Translations under genes and position numbers: made by a program
In this document: piece after piece, positions 48,455-58,865 of the stretch
How positions within the stretch are numbered: the stretch's first letter is position 1
Layout of the letters: every line of letters starts with the position of its first letter
From: Gordonia insulae
GTDB taxonomy: Bacteria > Actinomycetota > Actinomycetes > Mycobacteriales > Mycobacteriaceae
Assembly (NCBI RefSeq): GCF_003855095.1
Contig: NZ_CP033972.1
Coordinates: 620,001 to 684,000 of the forward strand
Length of the DNA stretch: 64,000 bases
Reading direction: 5' to 3'
The notes under the pieces: generated by a model
The model's input: only the letters and a program-made list of their open reading frames with translations
Databases searched by the model: none
Told to the model about the DNA's origin: nothing

Positions 48455-49229
48455 GCACGATGATCGGCTGTCCCGACTCCGGGTGATCCCAGATCTCCAC
48501 CGGATGGTCGTAGGTCTCCGAGAGGAGATCAGCCGTCAGTACGTCTCGTGTCGGGCCGTGCGCCAGCAGTCTGCCGTCCTTCATCAGCGCCACCTGATCG
48601 GCGTATGCGGCGGCCAGTGACAGGTCGTGCACCACCAGTAAGACCGCTGCGCCGTCGTCGCGGGCGACGCGCAGGATGTCGAGGACCGACTCCTGGTGAT
48701 GGATGTCGAGGGCCGCGGTCGGTTCGTCGAGCAGCATCACGGGGGCACGCTGGGCCAGCGCCCGTGCGATCGAGACCCGGGCCTGCTGCCCGCCGGACAG
48801 TTGGGCGAAGGCGCGGTGGGTGATGTCGGTCAGGTCGCAGGCGCGGATGGCCGTGTCGATGATCGCGGGGGAGTCGACCGCCTGCGGGGTGCGCAGCCAC
48901 GGGAATCGGCCCATCTCCACCACTTCGGCCACCGTGAACGGGGTGTCGGTCCGATTGTGCTGTGTCACAAAGGAACGCAACCTGGCCAGATCGCGGGACG
49001 AGGCCTTGGCCACCAGTCGATCGTCGATCCGGACCGACCCGTGATCGGGTCGCCGCAGTCCGGCCAGCACCGAGAGCAGAGTGGATTTGCCGCAACCGTT
49101 GGGACCGACGAGGGCGAGCAGTGAACCGGGCTCGACCTGGAGTGAGACGTCGTGGACCACCTCACGGCCGCCGAGGGCGACGGTGATGTGCTCGGCGACG
49201 ACACCGGATGTGGCCACCGCCATGCTCAC
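48441..49229 (-). CDS. hmuV: heme ABC transporter ATP-binding protein
   Basis: 262 residues. Walker A VGPNGCGKSTLLS near 42, Q-loop (FVTQHNRTDTPF), signature LSGGQQARV near 142, Walker B MLLDEPTAALD near 165 and the His switch in LLVVHDLS. FecE/HmuV subfamily energising heme or ferric-siderophore import. The GTG at 49229 overlaps the permease stop; an ATG at 49223 is an alternative. Last gene of hmuTUV. Confidence 0.9.
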   Translation of the reverse strand: MSMAVATSGVVAEHITVALGGREVVHDVSLQVEPGSLLALVGPNGCGKSTLLSVLAGLRRPDHGSVRIDDRLVAKASSRDLARLRSFVTQHNRTDTPFTVAEVVEMGRFPWLRTPQAVDSPAIIDTAIRACDLTDITHRAFAQLSGGQQARVSIARALAQRAPVMLLDEPTAALDIHHQESVLDILRVARDDGAAVLLVVHDLSLAAAYADQVALMKDGRLLAHGPTRDVLTADLLSETYDHPVEIWDHPESGQPIIVPRRT

Positions 49230-50317
49230 CACCCGGCTCCGGCGTGACGGCTGCGCCGCAGCAGGATGAAGAACACCGGGCCGCCGATCAGGGACGTGAA
49301 CATACCCAGTGGCAGATCCGCATCACCGAGCATGGTCCGGGCCGCGAGATCTGCACCGGTGATGACCAGGGCGCCGCCGACGACGCTGGCCGGCAGCAGG
49401 ATCGCATGGCGCGGACCGACGATCAGGCGCAGCACATGCGGGACGATCAGCCCGACGAACATGATGATCCCGGCGAAGGCGACCGCCGCGGCGGTCAGTA
49501 TCGACACCAGCACGATCACCTGCCGGCGCACCACCTCGACGTTCACCCCGAGCGACGCGGCCTGGATCTCGCCGAGCGCGAGCAGATCGATCTTGTGGAC
49601 CAGGACGAGGGCGGCCGCGACGGCGGCGATGATCAGCGGGGCGGACACCCACACCTCGTCCCAGGTCGTCCCGGCGAGCGACCCCAACTGCCAGAACACG
49701 ATCTGCTCGCGGGCCGCCGTCGATGCGACGAACGTCAGGTAGGCGATGATGCCGAGCGCGAAGGCGTTCACCGCGATACCGGTGAGCACCAGCATGATCG
49801 CCGACGTCGCGCCGTCGCGCAGCGACAACAGGTAGACCGACGCCGCGGTGAACAGGCCGAACACGAATGCGGCACCGGCCAACGCCCAGTCGTTCGCGGT
49901 CCCGCCACCGAGCACGATCATCAGGCATGCACCGACCGCGGCTCCCGACGAGACACCGATGATGCCGGGCTCCGCCAACGGATTGGCGAGCACGCCCTGC
50001 AGCAGGCAACCGCCGGCGCCGAGCGCGGCACCGACGAGCAGACCGAGCACGATCCGTGGGAACCGCACGTTCCAGAGGGCGCCCTCGCCGTTCGGATGCG
50101 ACGGCAGCGGTCCGACGTCGAGGTGGAAGTGGTGGGCGAGGCTGCCGAGGACCTCGACCGGCGGCACACTCACCTGGCCCATGCCCGCCGAGACGACGAC
50201 GAGTGCCGCGGTGCCGATGATCAGTCCCAGCAGTACGAGGATGCTGCGGGTGCGATGCCGGTTCCGGTGGTCGGGGACCGTCCGGGTGGTCGGATCGACC
50301 GCGGTGGGCGCGCTCAC
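49226..50317 (-). CDS. hmuU: heme/iron ABC transporter permease (FecCD)
   Basis: 363 residues, about ten helices. Typical FecCD features: LGLLVGAALGAGGCLLQGVLANPLAEPGIIGVSSGA-type segment (short form GCLLQGVLANPLAEP near 107) and GIIMFVGLIVPHVLRL near 300. Overlaps hmuT by GTGA and hmuV by its stop. The N-terminal 30 residues are polar. Confidence 0.91.
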   Translation of the reverse strand: MSAPTAVDPTTRTVPDHRNRHRTRSILVLLGLIIGTAALVVVSAGMGQVSVPPVEVLGSLAHHFHLDVGPLPSHPNGEGALWNVRFPRIVLGLLVGAALGAGGCLLQGVLANPLAEPGIIGVSSGAAVGACLMIVLGGGTANDWALAGAAFVFGLFTAASVYLLSLRDGATSAIMLVLTGIAVNAFALGIIAYLTFVASTAAREQIVFWQLGSLAGTTWDEVWVSAPLIIAAVAAALVLVHKIDLLALGEIQAASLGVNVEVVRRQVIVLVSILTAAAVAFAGIIMFVGLIVPHVLRLIVGPRHAILLPASVVGGALVITGADLAARTMLGDADLPLGMFTSLIGGPVFFILLRRSRHAGAGW

Positions 50318-51384
50318 GTGTAGATCGCCCGGGCCAGGGAGGCGAGGACCTCACCGATGTCGGGTCCGAACGCGAGGATCTTGGTCTCGTCCATCTGCAC
50401 CACCCGCCGATTCCGTCCCGCGTCGGTCTCCGCGATGCCCGGCAGGGCGAGGACACCGTCCGGACCGCCGACCGTGTCGGCGCCCTGCGTCATCACCAGG
50501 ATCACATTGGGATCGGCCTTGATCATCGCCTCGGCGCTGATCGCGGTGAACGCGCCGGACAGGTCGGCCTGCTCGCCGGCGTCCTTGCCGCCGAGTTCCT
50601 TGATCAGATCGTCTGCGCCGGAGCCGGGTCCGGCGAGCAGGATCAGGTTGCGACCGCGGATGTAGACGAAGGCCATGGTCGGATCGCCCGACGGTGACGG
50701 GACCAGGGCGCGGGCCGCGCCGACCTGTGCGTCGGTGCGTGCGGCCAGCCGCTCACCCTGCGTGGGCACACCCAGTGTCGTCGCGACCGAACGGATCAGA
50801 TCGTCGTTGGAGGCCAGGTTGCGGTCCCCGGGGAACACCACCACCGTCACGCCGGAATCCCGGATCTGGTCGACTGCGGCCGCCGGCACCGCGTTCTCGT
50901 CGACGAGCAACACGGTCGGCGCCAGCGCGAGGACGGCCTCCGCGTTGAGACTGTGGCCGCGGTTGGTCACCACAGGGAGGGCTGCGGCCGACGGGAATGC
51001 CGTCGACGTGTCGCGGCCGACGACGCGCGAACCGAGGCCCAGGGAGAAGACGATGGTGCCGAGCGTGCCGTTGATGTCGACCGCCACTATCCGACTCGCG
51101 TCGGTGACGGTCACCTTGCCGTGGCGCACGGAGTCGACCGTGACCGGAAGCGACGGCTCCGGATCGTCGGCGACCGGAACCACGTCTCTGCTCGGGAGTT
51201 CGGCCGTCTGCGGCCCGCTGCGCAGGTGTGCGGTCGGTGCGACCGATTGCCGGGTCTGCTCGATGGGTTCGACGAAGCAGGCTGTCGTGGACCCCGTCAG
51301 CATCAGCGCAGCGACGACCAGCAGAGTTCGGATCACCGCGTTCCCGCGCGTCACCTGTTCACCGCGCCTCACGTACCACCTCAC
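50314..51384 (-). CDS. hmuT: heme ABC transporter substrate-binding lipoprotein
   Basis: 356 residues from the GTG at 51384; a GTG at 51372 with GTGAGG upstream, or 51336, may be the true start. Lipobox STTAC (Cys36). TroA/HmuT fold: RIVAVDINGTLGTIVFSLGLGSRVVGRD-like domain 1 and FVYIRGRNLILLAGPGSGAD-like domain 2, short forms visible. Binds heme outside the membrane. First gene of hmuTUV; a weak iron-box-like site precedes it. Siderophore rather than heme cannot be excluded. Confidence 0.88.
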   Translation of the reverse strand: MRWYVRRGEQVTRGNAVIRTLLVVAALMLTGSTTACFVEPIEQTRQSVAPTAHLRSGPQTAELPSRDVVPVADDPEPSLPVTVDSVRHGKVTVTDASRIVAVDINGTLGTIVFSLGLGSRVVGRDTSTAFPSAAALPVVTNRGHSLNAEAVLALAPTVLLVDENAVPAAAVDQIRDSGVTVVVFPGDRNLASNDDLIRSVATTLGVPTQGERLAARTDAQVGAARALVPSPSGDPTMAFVYIRGRNLILLAGPGSGADDLIKELGGKDAGEQADLSGAFTAISAEAMIKADPNVILVMTQGADTVGGPDGVLALPGIAETDAGRNRRVVQMDETKILAFGPDIGEVLASLARAIYT

Positions 51385-51403
51385 GACACCTCCACACCCC
51401 GGG

Positions 51404-51422
51404 CACTGAGTCTCACCTTAGT
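51404..51422 (-). promoter_or_regulatory. possible iron box, hmuTUV
   Basis: On the minus strand actaaggtgagactcagtg keeps the TNAGGT and much of the dyad of IdeR boxes (about 10 of 14 core positions). Placed 20 bp from the annotated hmuT start. Weak; support comes from the operon's likely role. Confidence 0.35.
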
Positions 51423-51503
51423 TCGCAGCCGAACGGCCACCTGCCGGCCCGCCGGTGCCCGGGCGGCACATTTCCGCGGGCGCCGTCTGGATAAGCTGGT
51501 TGT

Positions 51504-52367
51504 ATGACTGTTCGCGCTGCACTGCGGCCCGGCACGCTGACGCCGACCCGGCCGGTACCGGACTCGATCGAGCGACCGGAGTACGCCTGGAAACCGACGG
51601 CCAACGAGGGCAGCGAGCCGTGGGTGCAGACGCCGGAGACCATCGAGAAGATGCGCGTCGCCGCGAGGATTGCGGCCAACGCGCTCGCCGAGGCCGGTCG
51701 GGCGGTGGCGCCCGGGGTGACCACCGACGAACTCGACCGCATCGCCCACGACTACATGGTCGATCATGGTGCCTACCCGTCGACGCTGGGCTACAAGGGT
51801 TTTCCCAAGTCCTGCTGCACCTCGTTGAACGAGGTGATCTGTCACGGCATCCCGGATTCGACGGTGATCGAGGACGGCGACATCGTCAACATCGACGTGA
51901 CCGCCTACATCGACGGGGTCCACGGTGACACCAATGCGACGTTTCTGGCCGGGGATGTCGCGACCGAGGTGGCCGATCTGGTGGAGCGGACTCGGATCGC
52001 GACCGAGCGGGCGATCAAGGCGGTCAAACCGGGGCGTGAGCTGAATGTCGTGGGGCGGGTGATCGAGGCCTACGCGAATCGCTTCGGCTACAACGTGGTG
52101 CGGGATTTCACCGGCCACGGCATCGGTGAGACTTTTCACAACGGCCTCGTCATCCTGCATTACGACCGGCCGGACGTGGACACCGTCATCGAACCGGGCA
52201 TGGTCTTCACCATCGAACCGATGATCAATCTCGGTGGGCTCGCCTACGAGATCTGGGACGACGGTTGGACCGTGGCGACCGTCGACAAGAAATGGACGGC
52301 GCAGTTCGAACACACCCTGGTGGTGACCGACGACGGCGCGGAGATCCTGACCCTGCCGGACCTGTGA
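51504..52367 (+). CDS. map: methionine aminopeptidase
   Basis: 287 residues, type I MAP with the actinobacterial N-terminal extension (about 40 residues) before [11 protein letters not shown]. Metal ligands: Asp in [19 protein letters not shown], His in [12 protein letters not shown] and Glu in [10 protein letters not shown]. Removes initiator Met. The ATG at 51504 lies 120 bp from the divergent hmuT. Followed by cobQ at 10 bp. Confidence 0.96.
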   Translation: MTVRAALRPGTLTPTRPVPDSIERPEYAWKPTANEGSEPWVQTPETIEKMRVAARIAANALAEAGRAVAPGVTTDELDRIAHDYMVDHGAYPSTLGYKGFPKSCCTSLNEVICHGIPDSTVIEDGDIVNIDVTAYIDGVHGDTNATFLAGDVATEVADLVERTRIATERAIKAVKPGRELNVVGRVIEAYANRFGYNVVRDFTGHGIGETFHNGLVILHYDRPDVDTVIEPGMVFTIEPMINLGGLAYEIWDDGWTVATVDKKWTAQFEHTLVVTDDGAEILTLPDL

Positions 52368-52377
52368 CGTCGCCGGC

Positions 52378-53904
52378 GTGAAGGGCGCGCTGCTCGTCGG
52401 CGGCACCAGTTCCGACGCCGGGAAGAGTCTCATCGTCGCCGGTCTGTGCCGGCTGCTGACCCGGCAGGGTGTTCGGGTCGCGCCGTTCAAGGCGCAGAAC
52501 ATGTCGAACAACTCCGCGGTCACGCTCGACGGCGGTGAGATCGGCCGCGCGCAGGCGCTGCAGGCCTTCGCGTGCGGGCTCGCGCCGTCGACGCGGTTCA
52601 ACCCGGTGCTCCTCAAACCCGGCAGCGACCGCCGCTCCCATGTGGTGGTGCGGGGGCGGCCCGCCGGTGACGTCGGCGCCCGTGACTATCACGCGTGGCG
52701 TTCTCGGCTGGCCGGGATCATCGCCGACGAACTCGCCGGACTCCGGTCCGAGTACGACGTGGTGGTCTGCGAGGGCGCCGGATCGGTCGCCGAGATCAAC
52801 CTGCGTGCGACCGACATCGCGAACATGGGTCTGGCGCGCTCGGCGCGCCTTCCGGTCCTACTGGTCAGCGACATCGACCGGGGCGGTTCGCTGGCCCACC
52901 TCTTCGGCAGCACCGCGGTCCTCGACGCCGACGACCAACGCCTCATCGCCGGATACGTGATCAACAAGTTCCGGGGTGACCCCACGATCCTGACCCCGGG
53001 GCTCGATCAGTTGCGCGACCTGACCGGACGTCCGACGTTCGGGGTGATCCCGTTCCGATCGGATCTGTGGATCGACGCCGAGGACTCACTCGCCGCGCCC
53101 GTCGGCCGGCGCGTCGGCCCACCCGACGGGCCGTCGGGGTCGTCGCCCGTACGGCTGTCGGTGGCCGCGATCCGGCTTCCGCGGGTGTCCAACACCACCG
53201 ACGTCGAGGCACTGGGCTGTGAGCCGGGCGTCGACGTCACCTGGGTCGACGATCCGGCGAGCGTGACGTCGGCCGATCTGGTCGTGCTGCCGGGCACCCG
53301 GGCCACCGTCGCCGATCTGTCCTGGTTGCGGGAGCGCGGCCTCGACGTCGCCCTGGTGGACCGCGCGCGCCGGGCTCGCCCCGTGATCGGGATCTGTGGT
53401 GGCTTCCAGATGCTCGCCCGACGTATCGACGATCCCGTCGAATCGGCGGCCGGTCCGGTCGACGGCCTCGGGATCCTGGACATGGAGATCGTCTTCGACC
53501 CGGGCAAGGTGCTCCGGCAGGTCACCGGAACCGGGGCGGGTCACCCGATCACCGGGTACGAGATCCACCACGGGCGGGTGCGGTCCACCCGCGAGCAGAC
53601 GTGGATCGTCGACAGCGCGCACGGTCCGGAGGGCGTCGTGCACGGCGCGGTCCGCGGTACCCATTGGCATGGTCTGCTCGCCTCGGACGCCTTCCGACGC
53701 ACATTCCTGCGTGAGGTCGCGCGGGAATGCGGCAAGCCGGACTTCGTGGTCGCGGCCGCGACCGTCGTGGACGACATCCGGAACAGGCAGGTCGACCTGA
53801 TGGCCGATCTCGTCGGCGAGTACCTCGACATGGCGCGCATCGCGGCCGTGATCGAGGACGGGCCGGACCCGAAAGCACCGGTCATCACCCACCACGTCGG
53901 CTGA
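52378..53904 (+). CDS. cobQ: cobyric acid synthase
   Basis: 508 residues. N-terminal BioD-like ATPase with [10 protein letters not shown] near 7, then a class I glutamine amidotransferase with [10 protein letters not shown] (Cys near 340) and GTHWHG (His near 429). Amidates adenosylcobyrinate diamide to cobyrate in B12 synthesis. GTG start at 52378, 10 bp after map. cobO and cobB lie 9 kb downstream. Confidence 0.96.
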   Translation: MKGALLVGGTSSDAGKSLIVAGLCRLLTRQGVRVAPFKAQNMSNNSAVTLDGGEIGRAQALQAFACGLAPSTRFNPVLLKPGSDRRSHVVVRGRPAGDVGARDYHAWRSRLAGIIADELAGLRSEYDVVVCEGAGSVAEINLRATDIANMGLARSARLPVLLVSDIDRGGSLAHLFGSTAVLDADDQRLIAGYVINKFRGDPTILTPGLDQLRDLTGRPTFGVIPFRSDLWIDAEDSLAAPVGRRVGPPDGPSGSSPVRLSVAAIRLPRVSNTTDVEALGCEPGVDVTWVDDPASVTSADLVVLPGTRATVADLSWLRERGLDVALVDRARRARPVIGICGGFQMLARRIDDPVESAAGPVDGLGILDMEIVFDPGKVLRQVTGTGAGHPITGYEIHHGRVRSTREQTWIVDSAHGPEGVVHGAVRGTHWHGLLASDAFRRTFLREVARECGKPDFVVAAATVVDDIRNRQVDLMADLVGEYLDMARIAAVIEDGPDPKAPVITHHVG

Positions 53905-53951
53905 TCAGGGGACCGCGGCCCGCAGCCGTCGTTCTCGCCTATCCTGGGCCG

Positions 53952-54776
53952 GTGGACACGCAACAGCGCTCGGTGACGGTCGGGGAACTCACCTTCGATG
54001 CCCGGATCGGGGGACCGGAGGACGGCAAGTGGGTGCTGCTCCTGCACGGGTTCCCGGTGAACAGTTCGTGCTATGACACGGTTGTACCGCGGCTGCACGA
54101 AAGTGGTCTGCGCACAATTGTTTTCGATCAACGCGGATACAGTCCGGGCGCGCGGCCCGACGGCGTGGACGCCTATGCGCTCGACCATCTCGTCGACGAT
54201 GCGCTCGGCGTACTCGACCAGCTCGGAATCCAGTACGCGATGCTGGTGGGCCACGACTGGGGTGGGATCGTGGCCTGGCATCTCGCCGGGAAACATCCGG
54301 ATCGGTTCACCAGTCTGGTGGCGGCCAGCACGGGCCATCCCTCGGCGATGCGGGACGCCCTCGAGAACAGCGATCAACGTGAACGCTCCTCCTACATCAA
54401 GGATTTCATCGCCGATGATGCGGAGGAGAAACTTCTGGCGCGGAAGGGCGTACTGCTGAGGCGTGCCGGCGTGACCGCCGCGGAACTCGAACCGCTCACG
54501 GCTCCCGGCGCCTTGACCGGACCCCTCAACTGGTATCGGGCGAACTTCACCGGCAACATCGCCGAGACGCTGGCCTGCCCTCCCGTCGAGATTCCGACCA
54601 CCATGATCTGGGGCGACGCCGACGCGGCGCTCGGGCGAGAGCAGGCCCAGATGAGTGGGCGCTACGCGTACTCCGACTTCCGGTTCTGCGAGCTCCCGGG
54701 CATCGATCACTGGGTTCCGCAGCATGCCGATGCCGCGATGGCGAGCGAGATCGCGCTGCGGTCCGCGGTGTTCTGA
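53952..54776 (+). CDS. alpha/beta hydrolase, epoxide-hydrolase-like
   Basis: 274 residues. LLLHGFPVNSSCYD (oxyanion HGFP) near 29, VFDQRGYSPG near 57, nucleophile Asp in VGHDWGG near 99 and late His in GIDHWVPQ near 254 fit soluble epoxide hydrolases or haloalkane dehalogenase relatives. Substrate unknown. The GTG at 53952 has no strong Shine-Dalgarno but gives the normal N-terminus. Confidence 0.85.
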   Translation: MDTQQRSVTVGELTFDARIGGPEDGKWVLLLHGFPVNSSCYDTVVPRLHESGLRTIVFDQRGYSPGARPDGVDAYALDHLVDDALGVLDQLGIQYAMLVGHDWGGIVAWHLAGKHPDRFTSLVAASTGHPSAMRDALENSDQRERSSYIKDFIADDAEEKLLARKGVLLRRAGVTAAELEPLTAPGALTGPLNWYRANFTGNIAETLACPPVEIPTTMIWGDADAALGREQAQMSGRYAYSDFRFCELPGIDHWVPQHADAAMASEIALRSAVF

Positions 54777-54795
54777 CCCCGCGGCGTCCGACCGG

Positions 54796-55509
54796 TCAGC
54801 CGAACCGCTCGGTGCGCACGCGTCCGGGTTGGTGCCCGGCGGCCACCATTGCCGCGGCGCAGTGCTCGACGAAACGGTTGGGTCCGCAGATGTACACTGC
54901 CGGTTCGTGTTCGGGGCCGATGGTGATCTCGGCCAGTTCGTCGGCGGACAGCCGCCCGACCGGCCGTGGGTCGTCGGCTGGGGCGCTGCGGGTGTGGGCG
55001 AGATGAACGGGGAGTCGCCGGTGTTCGATCAGCTGGCGCAGGTCATCGGCGAACAGCATCCGGTCCGGCGACCGCAACGAGTAGACGAGATCGAACGGCA
55101 CCGTCGGCGCCACGACCTCGCGTGTGCGGATCATCGCCATCAGTGGGGCGAGCCCGGACCCGCCGGCGATCAACTGCACCGGCGCGGTGTCCCGACCGTC
55201 CCAGGTGAACCAGCCTCCGTGTGGCTGTGTCACCTCCAGTGGCTCGCCGACCTCGACGACGTCGACGAGATACGGCGAGACCTCGCCGTCCTCCGCGCGC
55301 TCCACCGTCACCTCCACCGTGCGGTTCTCCCGGACGTCGGACAACGAGTAGGTCCGCGCCGTGGAGTAGCCGTCCTCGGCGGTGAGGCGGATGTCGAGGT
55401 GCTGGCCGGGACGTCCCTGAAACGGTTCGGACAGTGCCAGACGCAGCGAACGCGCGCTGTCGGTGTGACGGACCTGCGAGATGACCGTGGTGATCTGCCA
55501 GTCGGTCAT
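54796..55509 (-). CDS. ferredoxin-NADP-reductase-type oxidoreductase
   Basis: 237 residues from the ATG at 55509. FAD barrel with ARTYSLSD near 56, NAD(P) domain with GGSGLAPLMAM near 118 and CGPNRFVEHC near 209. No [2Fe-2S] or heme domain. Overlaps the molybdo-protein gene by ATGA, so it is likely the electron partner. Frames open upstream run into mtr antisense and are ignored. Confidence 0.88.
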   Translation of the reverse strand: MTDWQITTVISQVRHTDSARSLRLALSEPFQGRPGQHLDIRLTAEDGYSTARTYSLSDVRENRTVEVTVERAEDGEVSPYLVDVVEVGEPLEVTQPHGGWFTWDGRDTAPVQLIAGGSGLAPLMAMIRTREVVAPTVPFDLVYSLRSPDRMLFADDLRQLIEHRRLPVHLAHTRSAPADDPRPVGRLSADELAEITIGPEHEPAVYICGPNRFVEHCAAAMVAAGHQPGRVRTERFG

Positions 55510-56102
55510 GAATACCGCTGCTCGCTCCACGGATCCCCATGCATGTGGTATCCGCGACTCTCCCAGAACCCGGGTGTGTCGGCCGGCATGAAACGCAGTC
55601 GCCGCACCCATTTGGCGCTCTTCCAGAAATAGAGGTGGGGGACGAGCAGCCGTGCCGGACCGCCGTGTTCGGCGGGCAGCGGCTCGCCGTCGTAGGTGTC
55701 CGCGATCCAGCCGCGCCCGGATGTCAGGTCGCTCACCGCGAGGTTGGTGGTGTACCCGCCGTGGCAATGCGCCATCACGTGGGAGTCGGCGGGCCACGGC
55801 AGGTTCGCCAGGATCGTGTCGAACGAGACCCCTCGCCAGCGGGTCTCGAACTTCGACCATCGGGTGACGCAATGGATGTCGGTGGTGATCTCCTCGTGCG
55901 GGAGATCCTGGAACTGCGCCCAGGTCCAGCTGTGCGCCCGATGATCCGACGACTGCATCGTCAACGACCAGGCGTCGAGCGGCACGGTGGGGGTCGGTTC
56001 GGCCGACAGCACCGGGAAATCGAAGGTGCGGTACTGCCCGGGCGGGAGACGCCCGGCGTCGCGGTCCCGACGACCCACGAAGCCGCGGTTCACGATCGCC
56101 AT
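55506..56102 (-). CDS. sulfite-oxidase-like molybdopterin protein
   Basis: 198 residues of the SUOX/MsrP Mo-fold: SWTWAQFQDLP, Mo-ligand Cys in DIHCVTRWSK (near 78), HCHGGYTTNL near 112 and EHGGPARLLVPHLYFWKSAKW near the end (short form GGPARLLVP). No Tat signal, so cytoplasmic. Paired with a soluble flavin reductase in place of the MsrQ heme membrane protein. The electron direction and substrate are unknown. Confidence 0.88.
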   Translation of the reverse strand: MAIVNRGFVGRRDRDAGRLPPGQYRTFDFPVLSAEPTPTVPLDAWSLTMQSSDHRAHSWTWAQFQDLPHEEITTDIHCVTRWSKFETRWRGVSFDTILANLPWPADSHVMAHCHGGYTTNLAVSDLTSGRGWIADTYDGEPLPAEHGGPARLLVPHLYFWKSAKWVRRLRFMPADTPGFWESRGYHMHGDPWSEQRYS

Positions 56103-56192
56103 GATGAGATCTTACGCGCGGGGCCGTATTTCGCAGGTCGGGCCCGACGACGCGGAGACCACCGGCCGTCCTCACCGAGGTCGGGAGCGGTC

Positions 56193-57587
56193 TCAGATGT
56201 CGAGCCCGAGGAGTGCGTTCTCTAGTACCTCCGGCATCGCGGGGTGAATCCAGTACTGGCCACGGGCCATGTCGGACGCGTTGAGGCCGAAGGACATCGC
56301 CTGGATGACGGGCTGGATCACCGTCGGTGCCTGCGGACCGATGATGTGGCAGCCGAGGAGGCGGCCGGTGCCGCGCTCGGCGATGATCTTGCAGAACCCG
56401 GTCGAATCCTCCATCGCCCAGCCGTAGGCGACGTCGCCGTAGGCCTGCACCTTCACCGTGATGTCGAGACCCCGCTCGCGGGCATCGTCCTCGGTGAGTC
56501 CGACGGATGCGATCTGCGGGTGGGTGAACACCGCGGCGGGCACGAAGCGGTGATCGACGGTGACGAGATCGTCGGCGTCCCAGCCTTTGAGCAGGTTGGC
56601 CTGCACCACCCGCTCCTCGTGGTTGGCGACGTGCTTGAGCTGATACGGCGAGCTCACATCGCCCAGCGCCCACACACCGCGGGCGTCGGTGCGGCCGTGC
56701 TCATCGACGACGACGCGCCCCTGGTCGTCGAGCGGCACGCCGATCGAGTTCAGGTTCAGGCGATCCCCGTTGGGCTGTCGGCCCGTGGCGACGAGCAGCA
56801 CGTCGCCGTCGATGTCTGTACCGTTCGCCAGGCTGACCCGGACTCCGCCGTCGGGAAGATCGCGGGCGCCGGTGACCTGCGCGTCGAGGTGGACATCCCA
56901 CGTGTCGCGGGCGACCTCGGTGAACCGCCGGGAGATGTCGGAATCCTGTTTGCGCAGCAGTGCCGGTCCGCGGGCGATGATCGACACCCGACTCCCGAGC
57001 GCACCGAAGACGTGCGCGAACTCGGCTGCGATGTAGCCGCTTCCGACGATGACGAGATGTTCGGGCAGGCGCTCGAGGCGCATCACGTCGTTGTTGGTGT
57101 AGTACCGGACCGCGGACTGGTCGATGATCGGCGGTGCCGTCGCGCGGGAGCCGGCCGCGATGACCACCTCCGAGGCCAGGACCTCCGCGTCGGCGGTCAC
57201 CAGTCGGTAGCGGCCCTCGTCATCGCGGCCGTCGAACTCGACATGCGCGGCGTGGACGGTGATGTTCGGGCATCGATCGACGCGATACTCCTTGCCGCCG
57301 ACCGAGATCGGGTCGATACGGCCGAAGACCCGATCAACGATAGAGGGCCAGTCGACCGAGTCGACCCGGGTGTGTACGCCGTAGCGTTCGCCGTGGCGGG
57401 CGATCTCGGCGACCTCGGCCGCGTAGACGAACATCTTGGTGGGGATGCAGCCGACGTTGAGGCAGGTGCCGCCGTAGACGCCCTCCTCGAAGATTGCGAT
57501 CGACTTGTCGTCGAACCGTTCGTCGGGAATGGAATTGCCACTGCCGGAGCCGATGATCGCGAGATCCACGATCTGCGTGGTCGTCAT
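56193..57587 (-). CDS. mtr: mycothione reductase
   Basis: 464 residues from the ATG at 57587. Pyridine-nucleotide disulfide oxidoreductase: FAD motif IIGSGSGNS near 10, redox Cys pair [13 protein letters not shown] near 41, NADPH site [10 protein letters not shown] near 178 and C-terminal base HPAMPEVLE near 444. Reduces the disulfide of mycothiol, the actinobacterial thiol buffer. The ATG overlaps the stop of the hydrolase gene. Confidence 0.95.
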   Translation of the reverse strand: MTTTQIVDLAIIGSGSGNSIPDERFDDKSIAIFEEGVYGGTCLNVGCIPTKMFVYAAEVAEIARHGERYGVHTRVDSVDWPSIVDRVFGRIDPISVGGKEYRVDRCPNITVHAAHVEFDGRDDEGRYRLVTADAEVLASEVVIAAGSRATAPPIIDQSAVRYYTNNDVMRLERLPEHLVIVGSGYIAAEFAHVFGALGSRVSIIARGPALLRKQDSDISRRFTEVARDTWDVHLDAQVTGARDLPDGGVRVSLANGTDIDGDVLLVATGRQPNGDRLNLNSIGVPLDDQGRVVVDEHGRTDARGVWALGDVSSPYQLKHVANHEERVVQANLLKGWDADDLVTVDHRFVPAAVFTHPQIASVGLTEDDARERGLDITVKVQAYGDVAYGWAMEDSTGFCKIIAERGTGRLLGCHIIGPQAPTVIQPVIQAMSFGLNASDMARGQYWIHPAMPEVLENALLGLDI

Positions 57588-58672
57588 GCGCGCTCGGAGA
57601 TCGGCGTGGTCGCGGCGTCGTCGGCGGTGGCCGTCGGCACGTCCAGTGTGGTTCGCAACCACGTGTCCACCTCGTGGTAGGCCTGCGTCCGGGCTCGTGG
57701 CACCGACAGGAACACGTCGTGTCGGGCGTCGGTCACCGGGACGACCGAGACCCGATCACCGAGGTAGCCGCTCCATCGGGCCATGTGCGCGACGTCGAGG
57801 ACCACGTCGGAGTTGTCCACGCTGCTCGGATGGCGAGAGTTGAAGATCGTCTTGTCCGACCGCAGCACCAGCGACGGGACGCCCACGTCCACGCCGCCGT
57901 GCAGGTGTGCCTGGCCGCGGCGCACGGCGTGGAGGAATCCGAACGTCACCGGGAACCCGCCCATCGGTTTGAGGGACAACTCGTAGGCCCATTCGCCGCC
58001 GGTCGTCTCGTGGATGCTCCGCCCGTACCCCTCGGAGAGTTCTTGGGGGATGACCGTTCTCGGCCGCACGGCGGCGACGACGCGGATCACGGTCGAGACC
58101 GGCAGACTGCGCAGCACCGGGCTGCCCTGGAGGTCGAACCACGGGCTGTTCAACAGCAGTCCGCGCACGTGCGCGTGGCGCTGGGGTGACTCCTGTCGGA
58201 GGCGATCCAGCCACAACGGGGCGATCAGTCCGCCGGTGGAGTGCGCCGCGACGACGACCCGTGCCGACCCGCCGTGGCCGGCGGTCTCGTCGACGATCAC
58301 GTCGAGGGCACGACCGAGTTCGTCGTCGTACTGACGCAGGTCGGTGGTGAAGTGCGCGGTGTGTTCTTTCGCGAGGGACCGTCCGCACTTGCGCAGGTCG
58401 AGCGCGTAGAACGCATATCCGCGGTCGTGGAAGAAGTCGGCGAGGGGTTCGTGGAAGAAATAGTCGGTGAATCCGTGCACGTACAGCACGGCACCGTTCT
58501 CCGCGGGTTCCTGCCCGGCCTTGCGGACCAGGCTCGCGGTGATGGGACCCTCGCCGTCGGGATCGTCTCCCAGCGGCAGGGTGAGGACCTCGTAGCGGTC
58601 GAGGAGTCGATCGGGTTGCCAGGTCGCAGCGGGCCCGCTGTCGTGACGGGGGGCCCCGGAGGATGCGGTCAC
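57584..58672 (-). CDS. alpha/beta hydrolase, lysophospholipase-like
   Basis: 362 residues from the GTG at 58672. [16 protein letters not shown] near 68 (oxyanion region), [10 protein letters not shown], nucleophile in [11 protein letters not shown] near 140 and late DARHDVFLS with Asp and His. Serine hydrolase of the monoacylglycerol lipase/lysophospholipase type; substrate unknown. Its 3' end overlaps mtr by ATGA; the same pair occurs in mycobacteria (Rv2854 position). Divergent from mqo by 193 bp. Confidence 0.86.
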   Translation of the reverse strand: MTASSGAPRHDSGPAATWQPDRLLDRYEVLTLPLGDDPDGEGPITASLVRKAGQEPAENGAVLYVHGFTDYFFHEPLADFFHDRGYAFYALDLRKCGRSLAKEHTAHFTTDLRQYDDELGRALDVIVDETAGHGGSARVVVAAHSTGGLIAPLWLDRLRQESPQRHAHVRGLLLNSPWFDLQGSPVLRSLPVSTVIRVVAAVRPRTVIPQELSEGYGRSIHETTGGEWAYELSLKPMGGFPVTFGFLHAVRRGQAHLHGGVDVGVPSLVLRSDKTIFNSRHPSSVDNSDVVLDVAHMARWSGYLGDRVSVVPVTDARHDVFLSVPRARTQAYHEVDTWLRTTLDVPTATADDAATTPISERA

Positions 58673-58865
58673 GTTTCCACTGTAGAGAAGCGATGCCCGG
58701 GAGATACCGCCCGCGGTCGACCGGCGCCAACTGTCAGCCAGCCCACATTTGCCCGAGGCGATTCCGTGGTTCGACCGAGGATGGGGAACAATGGCCGTTG
58801 ACAGGGACGACCACACAGCTCTACATCAACGTCGATCGTCCATCCTGTGCGAAGGAGAGCTCCGA

